From an uncultured Oscillospiraceae bacterium (GTDB lineage Bacteria > Bacillota > Clostridia > Oscillospirales > Oscillospiraceae), in contig CANRHH010000026.1 of NCBI GenBank assembly GCA_947630375.1, forward strand, positions 1 to 34,896: a stretch of 34,896 nt of DNA, read 5' to 3'. Each line of letters opens with the position of its first letter. The stretch's first letter is position 1. Of the stretch, positions 6,296 through 13,045 are shown in pieces. The position numbers were made by a program, and so were the translations under genes. The notes below the pieces were generated by a model that was not told where the DNA came from, searched no databases, and worked only from the letters and a program-made list of their open reading frames with translations.

Positions 6296-6882
6296 TGGAC
6301 CAGTTCGCGCTTGATGAGGCGTTTCTGGACATGAAACCAAGAGAGAATATCCCAGCTGAAGAGCAGAGGGCCTTCGAGATCATCAGAGATTCTCTTGCAG
6401 AAATGCTGGCACAGGAAAACATACCCAAAGAGGCTGTTGGTATAACCAATAATCAGCAAAAGGACGGTAAACCAACCGATTATTATGTAGTTTACTTTTA
6501 TAAGCCAACTTTCCCCATCTGCCGGATCCGGCTAAGCAAGAGATCAAAAGAGATGCGGATTCTGCAAAAATACAAAGATGAAGTTGCAAAGCACACTGAG
6601 TACAAAGAAAAGCCGAACGATAACTATGTCACTATACCTATTGCAGCTGCAGATGATTTTCATGCTTTCGGGCCTTTACTCGCTTTCGTGCTTGATGACG
6701 TGCTTTCTACTATGCCGTCTGATTTTGGTTGCTGTGCTCGATACGAGGCATGTAGCAATGCTGGGAAATGCCTCAACCCAACACTTGACTTGTTTGTCCA
6801 GTGCTCGTACCGAAAGAAGCTACGTAAAGGGATAATCTTTTACGGTGAGAATCGTATTGATGTATCAAATATTATCTTCTGA
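6295..6882 (+). CDS. Cys-cluster protein partnered with the exonuclease
   Basis: 195 residues. The N-terminal about 120 residues have a beta-rich layout, with FYKPTFPICRIRLSKRSKEM in the middle. The C-terminal part holds CCARYEACSNAGKC and a later QCSYRKKLRKG with IFYGENRI. A CC-x4-C-x5-C...C-YRK..IFYG pattern is one I associate with the C terminus of DEDDh-type exonuclease proteins in Firmicutes, so it may be the separated partner domain of the upstream gene. The cysteines could bind zinc or an iron-sulfur cluster. The start codon overlaps the upstream stop. Confidence 0.6.
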   Translation: MDQFALDEAFLDMKPRENIPAEEQRAFEIIRDSLAEMLAQENIPKEAVGITNNQQKDGKPTDYYVVYFYKPTFPICRIRLSKRSKEMRILQKYKDEVAKHTEYKEKPNDNYVTIPIAAADDFHAFGPLLAFVLDDVLSTMPSDFGCCARYEACSNAGKCLNPTLDLFVQCSYRKKLRKGIIFYGENRIDVSNIIF

Positions 6883-6921
6883 GGAGCCATTGCAAGGAAG
6901 TTTTCCTCCATTAACTGACCA

Positions 6922-6938
6922 GTGTCCGATCCGGACAC
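6922..6938. promoter_or_regulatory. GTGTCCG palindrome, intergenic copy
   Basis: GTGTCCGATCCGGACAC, located eight bases before the AAAGGAG ribosome binding site region of the next gene. It is one of six related palindromes. Confidence 0.8.
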
Positions 6939-6954
6939 AGAAAGGAGAAACCCC

Positions 6955-7251
6955 ATGTTAGACAAGCAGGATTTGCAAGCCATCAAAGACCTGATTGCAG
7001 ACTCAGAAAGCCGCACCCATGCCGAGATCGGCACCGTCCGCGCCGAGATCAACGCCGCGGAGGACCGCTGGATGGCCTTCTATGAGTCCGCCATCCAACC
7101 CCAACTCCAACTGCTGGCCGAAGGGCAGCAGACCATTCTGGAGACTCTGGCCCCTAAAAGCCGGGTGGAGGCCCTGGAGGATGAAGTCGTCTTTCTGAAG
7201 ACCGTCGTCCGGACCCTGGCCCAGGACGTGGCTGAATTGAAAAAAGCCTGA
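6955..7251 (+). CDS. Small coiled-coil protein
   Basis: 98 residues, almost entirely helical with heptad-like spacing and no Cys. It begins MLDKQDLQAIKDLIADSESR and ends with VEALEDEVVFLKTVVRTLAQ. The ATG at 6955 has AAAGGAG upstream. It lies directly before the integrase, in the same orientation. Short coiled-coil proteins of this kind are frequent beside phage integrases; the role is unknown. Confidence 0.7.
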   Translation: MLDKQDLQAIKDLIADSESRTHAEIGTVRAEINAAEDRWMAFYESAIQPQLQLLAEGQQTILETLAPKSRVEALEDEVVFLKTVVRTLAQDVAELKKA

Positions 7252-7255
7252 ACCG

Positions 7256-7272
7256 GTGTCCGATTCGGACAC
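7256..7272. promoter_or_regulatory. GTGTCCG palindrome before the integrase
   Basis: GTGTCCGATTCGGACAC, immediately before the AAGGATG ribosome binding site of the integrase. Confidence 0.8.
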
Positions 7273-7285
7273 AAAGGATGTGCTT

Positions 7286-8494
7286 ATGAGTACATGCATA
7301 AAGTGCGGCCGGGACCTGCCTGACGGTGCCCTATGGTGCTGCTGGTGCGGTCGTAAGCAGATAAGAGAAAAGCGGCGCCGCGTCCATGCCAACGGCCAGG
7401 GTTGTGTCTACAAGCTGCCCAATGGCAAGTGGCGGGCGGAAAAAACCTTGGGCTACCGCCTGGCCCCGCCGCCCCTGGGCAGTCCGCCAGGCACCTTGCC
7501 AAAGAAAAAGCGCATCACCGTCACCCGCTCCGATTTCCGGACCCGGACAGAGGCCCTGGCCGCCCTGCCGGATCTGACTGCCGAGACTAAGGCGGACCGG
7601 ACCCGCACATCCTCCGGGACGCTCACGGCCAGGAAAGGCGACCAAATAACGCTGAAAGAACTTTATGACCAGTGGGAGCCCACCCACGGCCGCAGCCGGC
7701 AGACCATGAACTGCTATCGCTCCGGCTTCCGGCTCTTCGCGCCCCTGTGGGATCTCCCGATGACAGCCATCGACGTGGACGATCTCCAGGACTGTCTGGA
7801 CGAATCCGACAAGGGTAAGCGGACCAAGGAAAACGCCCGCGCCGCCCTGGGCCTGGTGTATAAATACGGGATCCCCCGCAATGCCGTGCCCAAGGACCGA
7901 AACCTGGCCGAATATCTCCGGATCACCGCTGAAGGCGGCGGCACGAAAAGCGGCTTTTCGACGGCGGAGCTGGAGAAGATCCGCAAAGCAGCTGCTGAAG
8001 GGAACAGGACCGCGCAGCTGGTATACTGTCATTGCTACCTGGGATTTCGGCCCTCCGCGCTGCTGACTTTGCAGATCGCGGACTATAACCGGACCGAGCG
8101 AGCTCTGGTGGGCGGCATCAAGACAGAGGCCGGCAAGCACCGCACGGTCACCATCTCCCCGAAGATCCAGAGTTATGTGGATGCCTTTGTTCAGGACCGC
8201 AAGGATGGCTGTGTCTTTGCGAGGGAAACCGGTGCCCCTCTGTCCCTGCCGGACTACCGCGCCGCCCTGTACGCTCTGCTGGAGCGCCTGGGCATAGACA
8301 ATCCGGTGGATGCCCAGGGCCGGCACCGTCTGACACCGCATAGTTGCCGGCACACCTTTGCCACGCTCATGAAGCGCGTCGATGCCCCGGACAAGGACAA
8401 GCTGGAGCTGATCGGGCACACTTCGACTTCACAACTCCGGGATTACCAGGATGTCTCTTTCTCCGATCTCCGAAAGATTACCGAGCAGATCTGA
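7286..8494 (+). CDS. int: Tyrosine integrase with N-terminal zinc ribbon
   Basis: 402 residues. It begins with a zinc-ribbon-like C-x2-C-x9-CC-x2-C (CIKCG...WCCWCG), then a basic arm-type-binding segment, a core-binding SAM-like domain, and the catalytic domain: Arg in LGFRPSALL, H-x2-R in HSCRHTFATL, His in LIGHTS and the nucleophile Tyr in LRDYQDV. The ATG at 7286 is chosen for the AAGGATG site. It should integrate and excise the element at the tRNA 3' end that starts 163 bases downstream, the usual arrangement. The zinc ribbon is uncommon for this family. Confidence 0.92.
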   Translation: MSTCIKCGRDLPDGALWCCWCGRKQIREKRRRVHANGQGCVYKLPNGKWRAEKTLGYRLAPPPLGSPPGTLPKKKRITVTRSDFRTRTEALAALPDLTAETKADRTRTSSGTLTARKGDQITLKELYDQWEPTHGRSRQTMNCYRSGFRLFAPLWDLPMTAIDVDDLQDCLDESDKGKRTKENARAALGLVYKYGIPRNAVPKDRNLAEYLRITAEGGGTKSGFSTAELEKIRKAAAEGNRTAQLVYCHCYLGFRPSALLTLQIADYNRTERALVGGIKTEAGKHRTVTISPKIQSYVDAFVQDRKDGCVFARETGAPLSLPDYRAALYALLERLGIDNPVDAQGRHRLTPHSCRHTFATLMKRVDAPDKDKLELIGHTSTSQLRDYQDVSFSDLRKITEQI

Positions 8495-8577
8495 TATGGA
8501 GCGCGATATGAAACAAAATAAAATCCCTTGGAATTTGAGGCCATTTTCCCAGAGTCCGAAAAAGGCCTGTAAGTCGT

Positions 8578-8605
8578 AAAAAGCCGATGGTTTCAGGCTT
8601 TTTCC
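8578..8605 (+). terminator. Terminator after the integrase
   Basis: AAAAAGCC (8578-8585), loop, GGCTTTTT (8596-8603). The stem is short but well placed for the rightward operon. Confidence 0.5.
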
Positions 8606-8657
8606 TTGATCCGCGTATAGAAAAGCAGCCCTTCTGCCCTGCGAATGGGGTTCAAGA

Positions 8658-8690
8658 GGCCGGGCGTTCGAATCGCCCCACTCGGACCAA
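8658..8690 (+). repeat. tRNA 3'-end copy 1, attachment site of the tyrosine element
   Basis: 33 bases identical to 8816-8848. It contains a T-stem/loop (GGGCG-TTCGAAT-CGCCC), seven acceptor bases CACTCGG, discriminator A and CCA. No 5' half precedes it, so this is the displaced 3' end left by integration; the intact tRNA should be beyond the left edge. Confidence 0.85.
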
Positions 8691-8728
8691 GTATAAGAGA
8701 CAGGAGCTCTGCTCCTGTCTCTTATACT
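8690..8728 (+). terminator. 18-bp perfect stem, tRNA-type terminator
   Basis: AGTATAAGAGACAGGAGC-TCT-GCTCCTGTCTCTTATACT followed by TTA. It has the same architecture as 15627-15665, the other terminator after a GGACCAA core. Confidence 0.85.
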
Positions 8729-8815
8729 TTATCGGGGACGGCAGTAGAACGCCCGGCCTCTTGACAGTTTGAATCCGGCCGAACGGCCGGAAGGCGGCGT
8801 TTACCGCCGCCGGAC

Positions 8816-8848
8816 GGCCGGGCGTTCGAATCGCCCCACTCGGACCAA
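8816..8848 (+). repeat. tRNA 3'-end copy 2, left junction of the CRESS element
   Basis: The same 33 bases as 8658-8690. After GGACCAA (8842-8848) the sequence changes to AGGATGAT instead of the terminator stem. The expected terminator reappears after GGACCAA at 15621-15627, which marks this as the left edge of the inserted element. Confidence 0.75.
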
Positions 8849-8851
8849 AGG

Positions 8852-8903
8852 ATGATAACCCGAACGGTATCTATCAAATAGATACAGTGTTCGGGTTTAT
8901 CAT
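8852..8903 (+). terminator. Two-part hairpin at the element's left end
   Basis: ATGATAAC-CCGAAC pairs with GTTCGGG-TTATCAT, with an inner TATCTAT/ATAGATA stem. TTTC follows. It could end rightward transcription at the boundary or be part of the recombination site. Confidence 0.6.
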
Positions 8904-8974
8904 TTCTATCGAAACTATATTGTAAAACAGCAAGGGCAGGTCAAGCGATCTGCCCTTGCTGTTTCTTTGTTCTT

Positions 8975-9685
8975 TTACTGTACTGCCCCACAGGTGCGGC
9001 ATTTGGTGATCGTTTCGTCCCATGCAGGAGTAACTATTTCGGTGATGGTCTGCTCAGGGACAATATGGTAGTCGTTTCTGGTGTCAACTGAGTTACCGCC
9101 GTGTTCATCAATACCGCCGGCCGTGGCATGTGCTTCCCACGCTTCGTAAGAAGTAAACTCAGCACCGCATCGGCACACCAAAACCGTCCACTCGCTACCT
9201 TCGTAGTGCGCTGGAATCACCTTCTCCTGCGTCACAGCGTCATGGTGAATTGTGGTCGTCTCCCACTCATGTACGTGCGGCGTCGGAGTAGGATCTGCCG
9301 GCTTCACCGGTCCCTGCGTCGGGTTCGGGGTCGCAGGCACTGGCGTGGTAAACGGAGTCGGGATGGGCGTCGGCACAGGCGTCGGCGTAGGAACAGGCTG
9401 ATTCCCGGCAGGCGCGGGCGTAGGCGTAGGCGCTGGCGTGTTCGTCGGGGTCGGGGCAGCCTCAGCCGTTGGAGCAGCACTTGGAGCCGGAGTAGGCTTC
9501 TCCGTGGAGCTGGGCTTCACAGTGGCGCTGGGCTTTGGTGTTGCGGCGCTGGGGCTCACGCTTGCGGTGGGTGTCGGGCTCGGAGGAGTCTCCGCATCCT
9601 CCCCATTACTTGTGCCGCAGCTCAACGAGCCGAGCATAAGAGCCAATACGAAGATAACAGACAAGACGATTTTAAGCTTTTTCAT
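8975..9685 (-). CDS. Pro/Thr-rich surface (lipo)protein with CxCG/CxxCG motifs
   Basis: 236 residues from the ATG at 9683-9685, preceded by GGAGGAGGGAATT. The N-terminal signal sequence (KIVLSVIFVLALMLGSLSC) has a Cys suitable for lipid attachment, although the lipobox is imperfect. A long Pro-Thr-Ala-Ser spacer follows (residues about 30-145), then a C-terminal domain beginning HVHEWETTTIHHDAVTQEKV with CRCGAEF and ending CRTCGAVQ. The Cys pattern resembles the repeats in the large CAP-domain protein at 25600-28248. It is probably cell-surface cargo of the CRESS element. Its transcript passes a strong hairpin with seven Us just upstream, so expression may be attenuated. Confidence 0.8.
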   Translation of the reverse strand: MKKLKIVLSVIFVLALMLGSLSCGTSNGEDAETPPSPTPTASVSPSAATPKPSATVKPSSTEKPTPAPSAAPTAEAAPTPTNTPAPTPTPAPAGNQPVPTPTPVPTPIPTPFTTPVPATPNPTQGPVKPADPTPTPHVHEWETTTIHHDAVTQEKVIPAHYEGSEWTVLVCRCGAEFTSYEAWEAHATAGGIDEHGGNSVDTRNDYHIVPEQTITEIVTPAWDETITKCRTCGAVQ

Positions 9686-9702
9686 AATTCCCTCCTCCAG
9701 AT

Positions 9703-9731
9703 AAAAAAAGTGCGCGGCCGGAGCCGCGCAC
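9703..9731 (-). terminator. Terminator/attenuator just before the lipoprotein start
   Basis: On the minus strand GTGCGCGGC-TCCG-GCCGCGCAC followed by TTTTTTT, ending 10 bases before the ribosome binding site of the 9685 gene. It either ends upstream transcription or acts as an attenuator for this gene. Confidence 0.8.
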
Positions 9732-9754
9732 GAAAAACACACAACTCCGTTTGT

Positions 9755-9862
9755 TGCCGTACAAACTTTTGACAGGGCGAAGAGAATGTCAAAATGGAGA
9801 GTGCATTTTTACCGAAGTAAAAACACATTCTCTTCACCCGTTCTATATTCGTTTGTACGGCA
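9755..9862. repeat. 108-bp triple-nested palindrome
   Basis: Three nested stems: TGCCGTACAAAC (9755-9766) with GTTTGTACGGCA (9851-9862); GAAGAGAATGT (9779-9789) with ACATTCTCTTC (9825-9835); and TTTTTAC-CGAA-GTAAAAA (9806-9823). No coding region. Candidate single-strand origin or structured leader of the lipoprotein gene. Confidence 0.85.
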
Positions 9863-9904
9863 TGTTTATTGTAGCACCGGAGAGGGGAAAAGGCAATAGA
9901 AAAA

Positions 9905-9930
9905 GCGGGAACACGGTCAGATGTTCCCGC
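9905..9930 (-). terminator. Terminator of the rep-ftsK operon
   Basis: On the minus strand GCGGGAACA-TCTGACCG-TGTTCCCGC then TTTTTC, eight bases after the stop of the 9938-10114 gene. Confidence 0.85.
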
Positions 9931-9937
9931 CATTTCG

Positions 9938-10114
9938 TCAATTCGCGCCCGACTGTTCTGCCTTGTGCCGGTCTTTCCACTCGGCAAATTCCCGTTGCCC
10001 TTCCTCACTCTCGAAGAACGCTTGTATCTCTGGGAGCAAGATACGGGCCAGAGCTTCTACCTCATGGGGAGGTATGCCCGTGCCGTAGTCGGTCGCCGCT
10101 CGCTTCGCTGACAT
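9938..10114 (-). CDS. Small conserved-looking accessory protein
   Basis: 58 residues from an ATG at 10112-10114 with GAGGG upstream, only 11 bases after the stop of the FtsK-like gene. It contains PHEVEALARILLPEIQAFFE and EGQREFAEWKD, an amphipathic helical protein. I recall similar short proteins at the end of plasmid and integrative-element operons in Clostridia, but no function. It is the last gene before the terminator at 9905-9930. Confidence 0.7.
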   Translation of the reverse strand: MSAKRAATDYGTGIPPHEVEALARILLPEIQAFFESEEGQREFAEWKDRHKAEQSGAN

Positions 10115-10125
10115 AGGGCATACCC

Positions 10126-11436
10126 TCAGCGCAGCGTATCCTCAAAATAGTACCCTTGGATCAATGTCCCATCATGAAGGAGAAATCTTCCGCAGGTGTC
10201 TTTGGGGATTTGGTCAGCCGCAGCCGTACTGTCAAGGATGATTTGCGAGAGAACGCTGTCTGCTCTACCGCAGATTCTACAATCAAGGTTATTCTTGATC
10301 TGACCGGGGATGATCGTCGCATCTGGACGCTGGGTCGCAAGAATCAGGTGGATGCCGAACGCACGGCCTAATCTCGCAATCGTGGCAATTTTAGCTTCTA
10401 TTTGAGATAGAAGTGCCTTGCTCTCCTTATCACGCCCGGCCTTATCAAAAACCTCCGCCACTTCATCACAGGCAAATATGCAGCGGCGTAACTCGTGGGG
10501 AGAGTACTCGTTGTAATCGTCTATGTTGGAGTAGCCAGCTTCAAGGAATAGCTGCTTGCGTCTTTCGAGTTCGTTTACGAGCTCGGAGAGAACCGTTAAC
10601 AGACCTTCTTCCTCAAAGCACATGTGGCATTTCTCATGCCAGTAAGGAGGAAAGTCTACACCGCCTTTAAAGTCAGCAATATAGACATCCGCATCTTTAT
10701 AGAGCGCCTGTTTTAGCAGAAGCTTCAGCATAACGCTTTTCCCGCTGCCGGTGGAGCCTCCTAAGAGAACATGAGGAAGCTTCGCAAGATCGACCGTTAC
10801 CCGCCCGGTGCAGGAATCGCCCAGCGCAAGCTCAGAAGGGCCGGGTGGAAGATAAGCCTCCGACCAGGGAATGACAGCGGGCAGTGCGCCAGAAGCAGCC
10901 ACGGAGGTAAGTAGGATCTCGCTCCTGCTATGGCCCCATGCTATACGAACAACTGTGATGTTCAACGCAGTTTCGATCACTTCCCGCTTGTCCTCCCACT
11001 CGGTAAGCGGAATACCGCAGGGGTCAAACTCCCATAGGCTCAGCTTCGGGTTATCCTTGTCTGCCCGCCGGGCGATGAGGACAGGAGCCTCCCCTATGTG
11101 GTTGACAAAGCCCGCGCGTTGCAGCCCCTCCTGGACGGTTACATAGCCTGGCGGTGTTCCCATGAGGGCAAGCGCCATCGTTACGGTCAGAACCGTAAGC
11201 CCAAGCAGCATAAGCCGTCCATAGCCAACGAGAAACGGAGCCAGTGGGTCAAGGTCGCCCGAACCTATGAGAATAGGCCACAGGCAGTAGAGGCAAGCCC
11301 ATAGAAAGAGCAAGAGAAAGAGGGATTTGCGGCTGCGGGAAGAATCCCGCAGAGAGGCCGCGCCCGTCAACAGCCGCCGCCAAAAGTAGCGGCGAGAGTT
11401 TTTCTTGGCGAGTGCTTCTTTATTGGAGAGTGTCAT
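10126..11436 (-). CDS. FtsK/SpoIIIE-type membrane DNA translocase (coupling protein)
   Basis: 436 residues. Two membrane segments (about 38-57 and 65-93) precede an FtsK/HerA-type ATPase: Walker A GGSTGSGKS (226-234), ADFKGGVDFPPYW after strand 2, Walker B FACDEVAEVF (321-330) and LILATQRPDATIIPGQIKNN. The size and layout match the coupling ATPase of Tn916-type elements (Orf21) more than chromosomal FtsK, which is longer and has a gamma domain. Its start overlaps the stop of rep by four bases (ATGA), so rep and translocase are made together. It probably brings Rep-bound DNA to a membrane channel; transfer itself is inferred. Confidence 0.88.
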   Translation of the reverse strand: MTLSNKEALAKKNSRRYFWRRLLTGAASLRDSSRSRKSLFLLLFLWACLYCLWPILIGSGDLDPLAPFLVGYGRLMLLGLTVLTVTMALALMGTPPGYVTVQEGLQRAGFVNHIGEAPVLIARRADKDNPKLSLWEFDPCGIPLTEWEDKREVIETALNITVVRIAWGHSRSEILLTSVAASGALPAVIPWSEAYLPPGPSELALGDSCTGRVTVDLAKLPHVLLGGSTGSGKSVMLKLLLKQALYKDADVYIADFKGGVDFPPYWHEKCHMCFEEEGLLTVLSELVNELERRKQLFLEAGYSNIDDYNEYSPHELRRCIFACDEVAEVFDKAGRDKESKALLSQIEAKIATIARLGRAFGIHLILATQRPDATIIPGQIKNNLDCRICGRADSVLSQIILDSTAAADQIPKDTCGRFLLHDGTLIQGYYFEDTLR

Positions 11437-12389
11437 TGTAAATCACGACCATCCTTTCTAAGCTGGCGAGTACTTCCATCAGGAAGAAACTCAATGATGT
11501 TGTGGAGCCGACGCAGAAACGCCTTGAACGCTTCGGGACAGTTCCTCTGCTCGTAGGGATAAAGCTCATACGGCGAAAGATTGCTCGTTATGTAAACCTT
11601 GGTGTAACAGGCCACCCGGTCATAGTAGCGCGCAGGCAAGACAAGAGGATACACGTCCAGATAGGAGAGCATATCGCTCAGAGGAATCTGGCCCGAAAAC
11701 TCCTCAAAAACGAGGATGTCTTGGGCTCGGTATGCGTCAAAGCGGACGGAGTTTCTCTGGTAGCTTGTGATGCGGCAAATGTCTTTCGCACTGTGGTGAG
11801 CATAGAGAGAGCGAGTTTTTCCCGTTCCAGTGGCGCCAAAAAGGAAGCTGACTTCCACTTGGCGATTTTCGGTGCAGTATTTCTCGCTCTGGAGCGTTTG
11901 GCGGAGAAGATCAATGTCTCTGACCTTAAACGCCAGGTTTGGCATGGATGTGACGATTTCAGCCGTAGACATACCAGACCGGACTGAATCAATCAGGCTA
12001 TCCATAGAAGAATTGCTATCGAGGCTAACACAGGAGGTCAAATCGCCGTATTCTTCAAAAGAATCGGGGATTGAGGTGGCGGCTTTGTCAGACGCACTCC
12101 AAAGACCATCCTTCCGGATGTAGGAGCGGTTTTCCATCGCACTACCATAGCTTTTCTCGATGTGCGCTGTCGGAAAGCGGTTCTTCACGGTCACAAACCG
12201 AGTCGGAGAGCGGGCTTGAAAAAACACATGCGTGTGCATGGTTCCGGTTTCGGCTATCTCGTCGGACATGCAGAAGTAAACGGGGTTAAACTTGCGGAGA
12301 AGTTCCGCAATTGCAGCGTGGGTCAGGCCAAGCGACGCCGGGTTATTTATGACCAGGCTCCACTTCCTGCTCTGCGTGTTGTTATTCAT
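11433..12389 (-). CDS. rep: CRESS-DNA-type Rep: HUH endonuclease plus SF3 helicase
   Basis: 318 residues, close to circovirus Rep length. HUH domain: motif I WSLVINNP (10-17), motif II H-T-H (52-54) within MHTHVFFQ, motif III Y90-I-R-K93 with catalytic Tyr90. Superfamily 3 helicase: Walker A GATGTGKT (185-192), Walker B ILVFEE (225-230), motif C ITSN (267-270) and an Arg pair FLRRL (291-295). All catalytic motifs are present, so it should be active: nick at the origin, covalent attachment through Tyr90 and unwinding. Such Reps are known from circoviruses, geminiviruses and related bacterial plasmids. The matching stem-loop origin lies 49 bases upstream of the start codon. Confidence 0.93.
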   Translation of the reverse strand: MNNNTQSRKWSLVINNPASLGLTHAAIAELLRKFNPVYFCMSDEIAETGTMHTHVFFQARSPTRFVTVKNRFPTAHIEKSYGSAMENRSYIRKDGLWSASDKAATSIPDSFEEYGDLTSCVSLDSNSSMDSLIDSVRSGMSTAEIVTSMPNLAFKVRDIDLLRQTLQSEKYCTENRQVEVSFLFGATGTGKTRSLYAHHSAKDICRITSYQRNSVRFDAYRAQDILVFEEFSGQIPLSDMLSYLDVYPLVLPARYYDRVACYTKVYITSNLSPYELYPYEQRNCPEAFKAFLRRLHNIIEFLPDGSTRQLRKDGRDLQ

Positions 12390-12418
12390 ATGTTTGCCTC
12401 ATTTCGGGTAAGGGGTTT

Positions 12419-12439
12419 TGCTACATGCTACATGCTACA
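12419..12439. repeat. Three tandem TGCTACA iterons (Rep-binding candidates)
   Basis: TGCTACA at 12419-12425, 12426-12432 and 12433-12439, perfect and head-to-tail, abutting the origin stem on the rep side. Circovirus origins have short tandem repeats in the same place. Confidence 0.85.
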
Positions 12440-12463
12440 CTCTGGGTAATACTAACCAGAGTG
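12438..12463 (-). other. CRESS-type origin stem-loop with TAGTATTAC loop
   Basis: An 8-bp perfect stem CACTCTGG/CCAGAGTG encloses a 10-base loop. Read on the rep (minus) strand the loop is TTAGTATTAC, which contains TAGTATTAC, a form of the circovirus NANTATTAC nonanucleotide. The nick is expected between TAGTATT and AC. Confidence 0.88.
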
Positions 12464-12464
12464 C

Positions 12465-12541
12465 GGCTTGCCATGCGGCAACCAGGGGGAGACAGGCTCT
12501 AAGGAGCCTGCCTATAACCCCTGGCCGCCGACGGGCAAGCC
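12465..12541. repeat. 77-bp nested palindrome beside the origin
   Basis: GGCTTGCC (12465-12472) pairs with GGCAAGCC (12534-12541); CCAGGGG (12482-12488) with CCCCTGG (12518-12524); CAGGCTC (12493-12499) with GAGCCTG (12504-12510). It lies directly beyond the origin stem. Candidate single-strand origin, transfer origin or a terminator for the upstream gene. Confidence 0.85.
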
Positions 12542-12555
12542 AATACGGGAACGCG

Positions 12556-12879
12556 TTACGACACCTTGCGGATGCCTGTGGCTCTGGCCCCGATAGTCGG
12601 CTGCCCTTGTGCAAAGTAGACGAACAACTCAAGCCCGTCGAACTCGACAACGGCATACTGACTCGGTTCCAAGGGGGACTGCATCAGCTGCGGGCCGTTG
12701 ATCCGCACGGATACGCGTTCAAATCCGCGCTCCGGGAGCGCTACGGTGTACCGATAGCCCGCGATCTCGTCAGTTTTGCGTCCGGCTTCGTACACATAGG
12801 CGGGCCGGACACTAACCAGTACGAGCCCGGTTCCGAGCGTTCGTATGGGGTCAATGACCACGTCTGAAAGACGCAACAT
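12556..12879 (-). CDS. Small accessory protein, possibly DUF961/YdcP-like
   Basis: 107 residues, beta-rich. It begins MLRLSDVVIDPIRTLGTGLV and has DEIAGYRYTVALPERGFERV and VEFDGLELFVYFAQGQPTIG. Proteins of this size and position precede the coupling ATPase and relaxase in Tn916-type elements (DUF961), and the general pattern fits, but the similarity is weak by eye. It starts at an ATG with GAGGTGA seven bases upstream. It is co-oriented with rep but separated from it by the origin and the large palindrome. Confidence 0.7.
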   Translation of the reverse strand: MLRLSDVVIDPIRTLGTGLVLVSVRPAYVYEAGRKTDEIAGYRYTVALPERGFERVSVRINGPQLMQSPLEPSQYAVVEFDGLELFVYFAQGQPTIGARATGIRKVS

Positions 12880-13045
12880 CTTTTTATCACCTCGCTATTT
12901 TTTTCGGCGCAGCGGTGTGCTGCATAGGCTTAAACGGCATACAAGTACTTGTGTACTTTGATTCTACATCAGTAATTCAGCATTTGACATATCAAAAGTG
13001 ATAGGCGTTTGGAATTTTTGGCAAAAGCTTAGCTTTTTAAAAAAT

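Larger units (their letters stand above)
8495..8974. other. Gene-free junction between two elements
   Basis: 480 bases with no gene. In order: an integrase terminator, tRNA 3'-end copy 1 (8658-8690), a strong hairpin (8690-8728), an inverted copy of the tRNA T-arm segment (8747-8762), two GC-rich hairpins (CCGGCCGAACGGCCGG near 8775; GGCGGCGTTTACCGCCGCC near 8793), tRNA 3'-end copy 2 (8816-8848) and a long hairpin (8852-8903). Confidence 0.8.

Noticed and set aside
1926-7272. CRISPR array made of the GTGTCCG repeats
   Set aside because: Copies are few, irregularly spaced, located before genes, and no cas gene is present.
8658-8848. A complete tRNA gene
   Set aside because: Only the T-arm, acceptor 3' half and CCA are present, twice; no D-arm or anticodon arm precedes either copy.
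9682-10008. Leftward 108-codon ORF upstream of the lipoprotein
   Set aside because: It crosses the triple palindrome and two terminators and conflicts with the supported small gene at 9938-10114.
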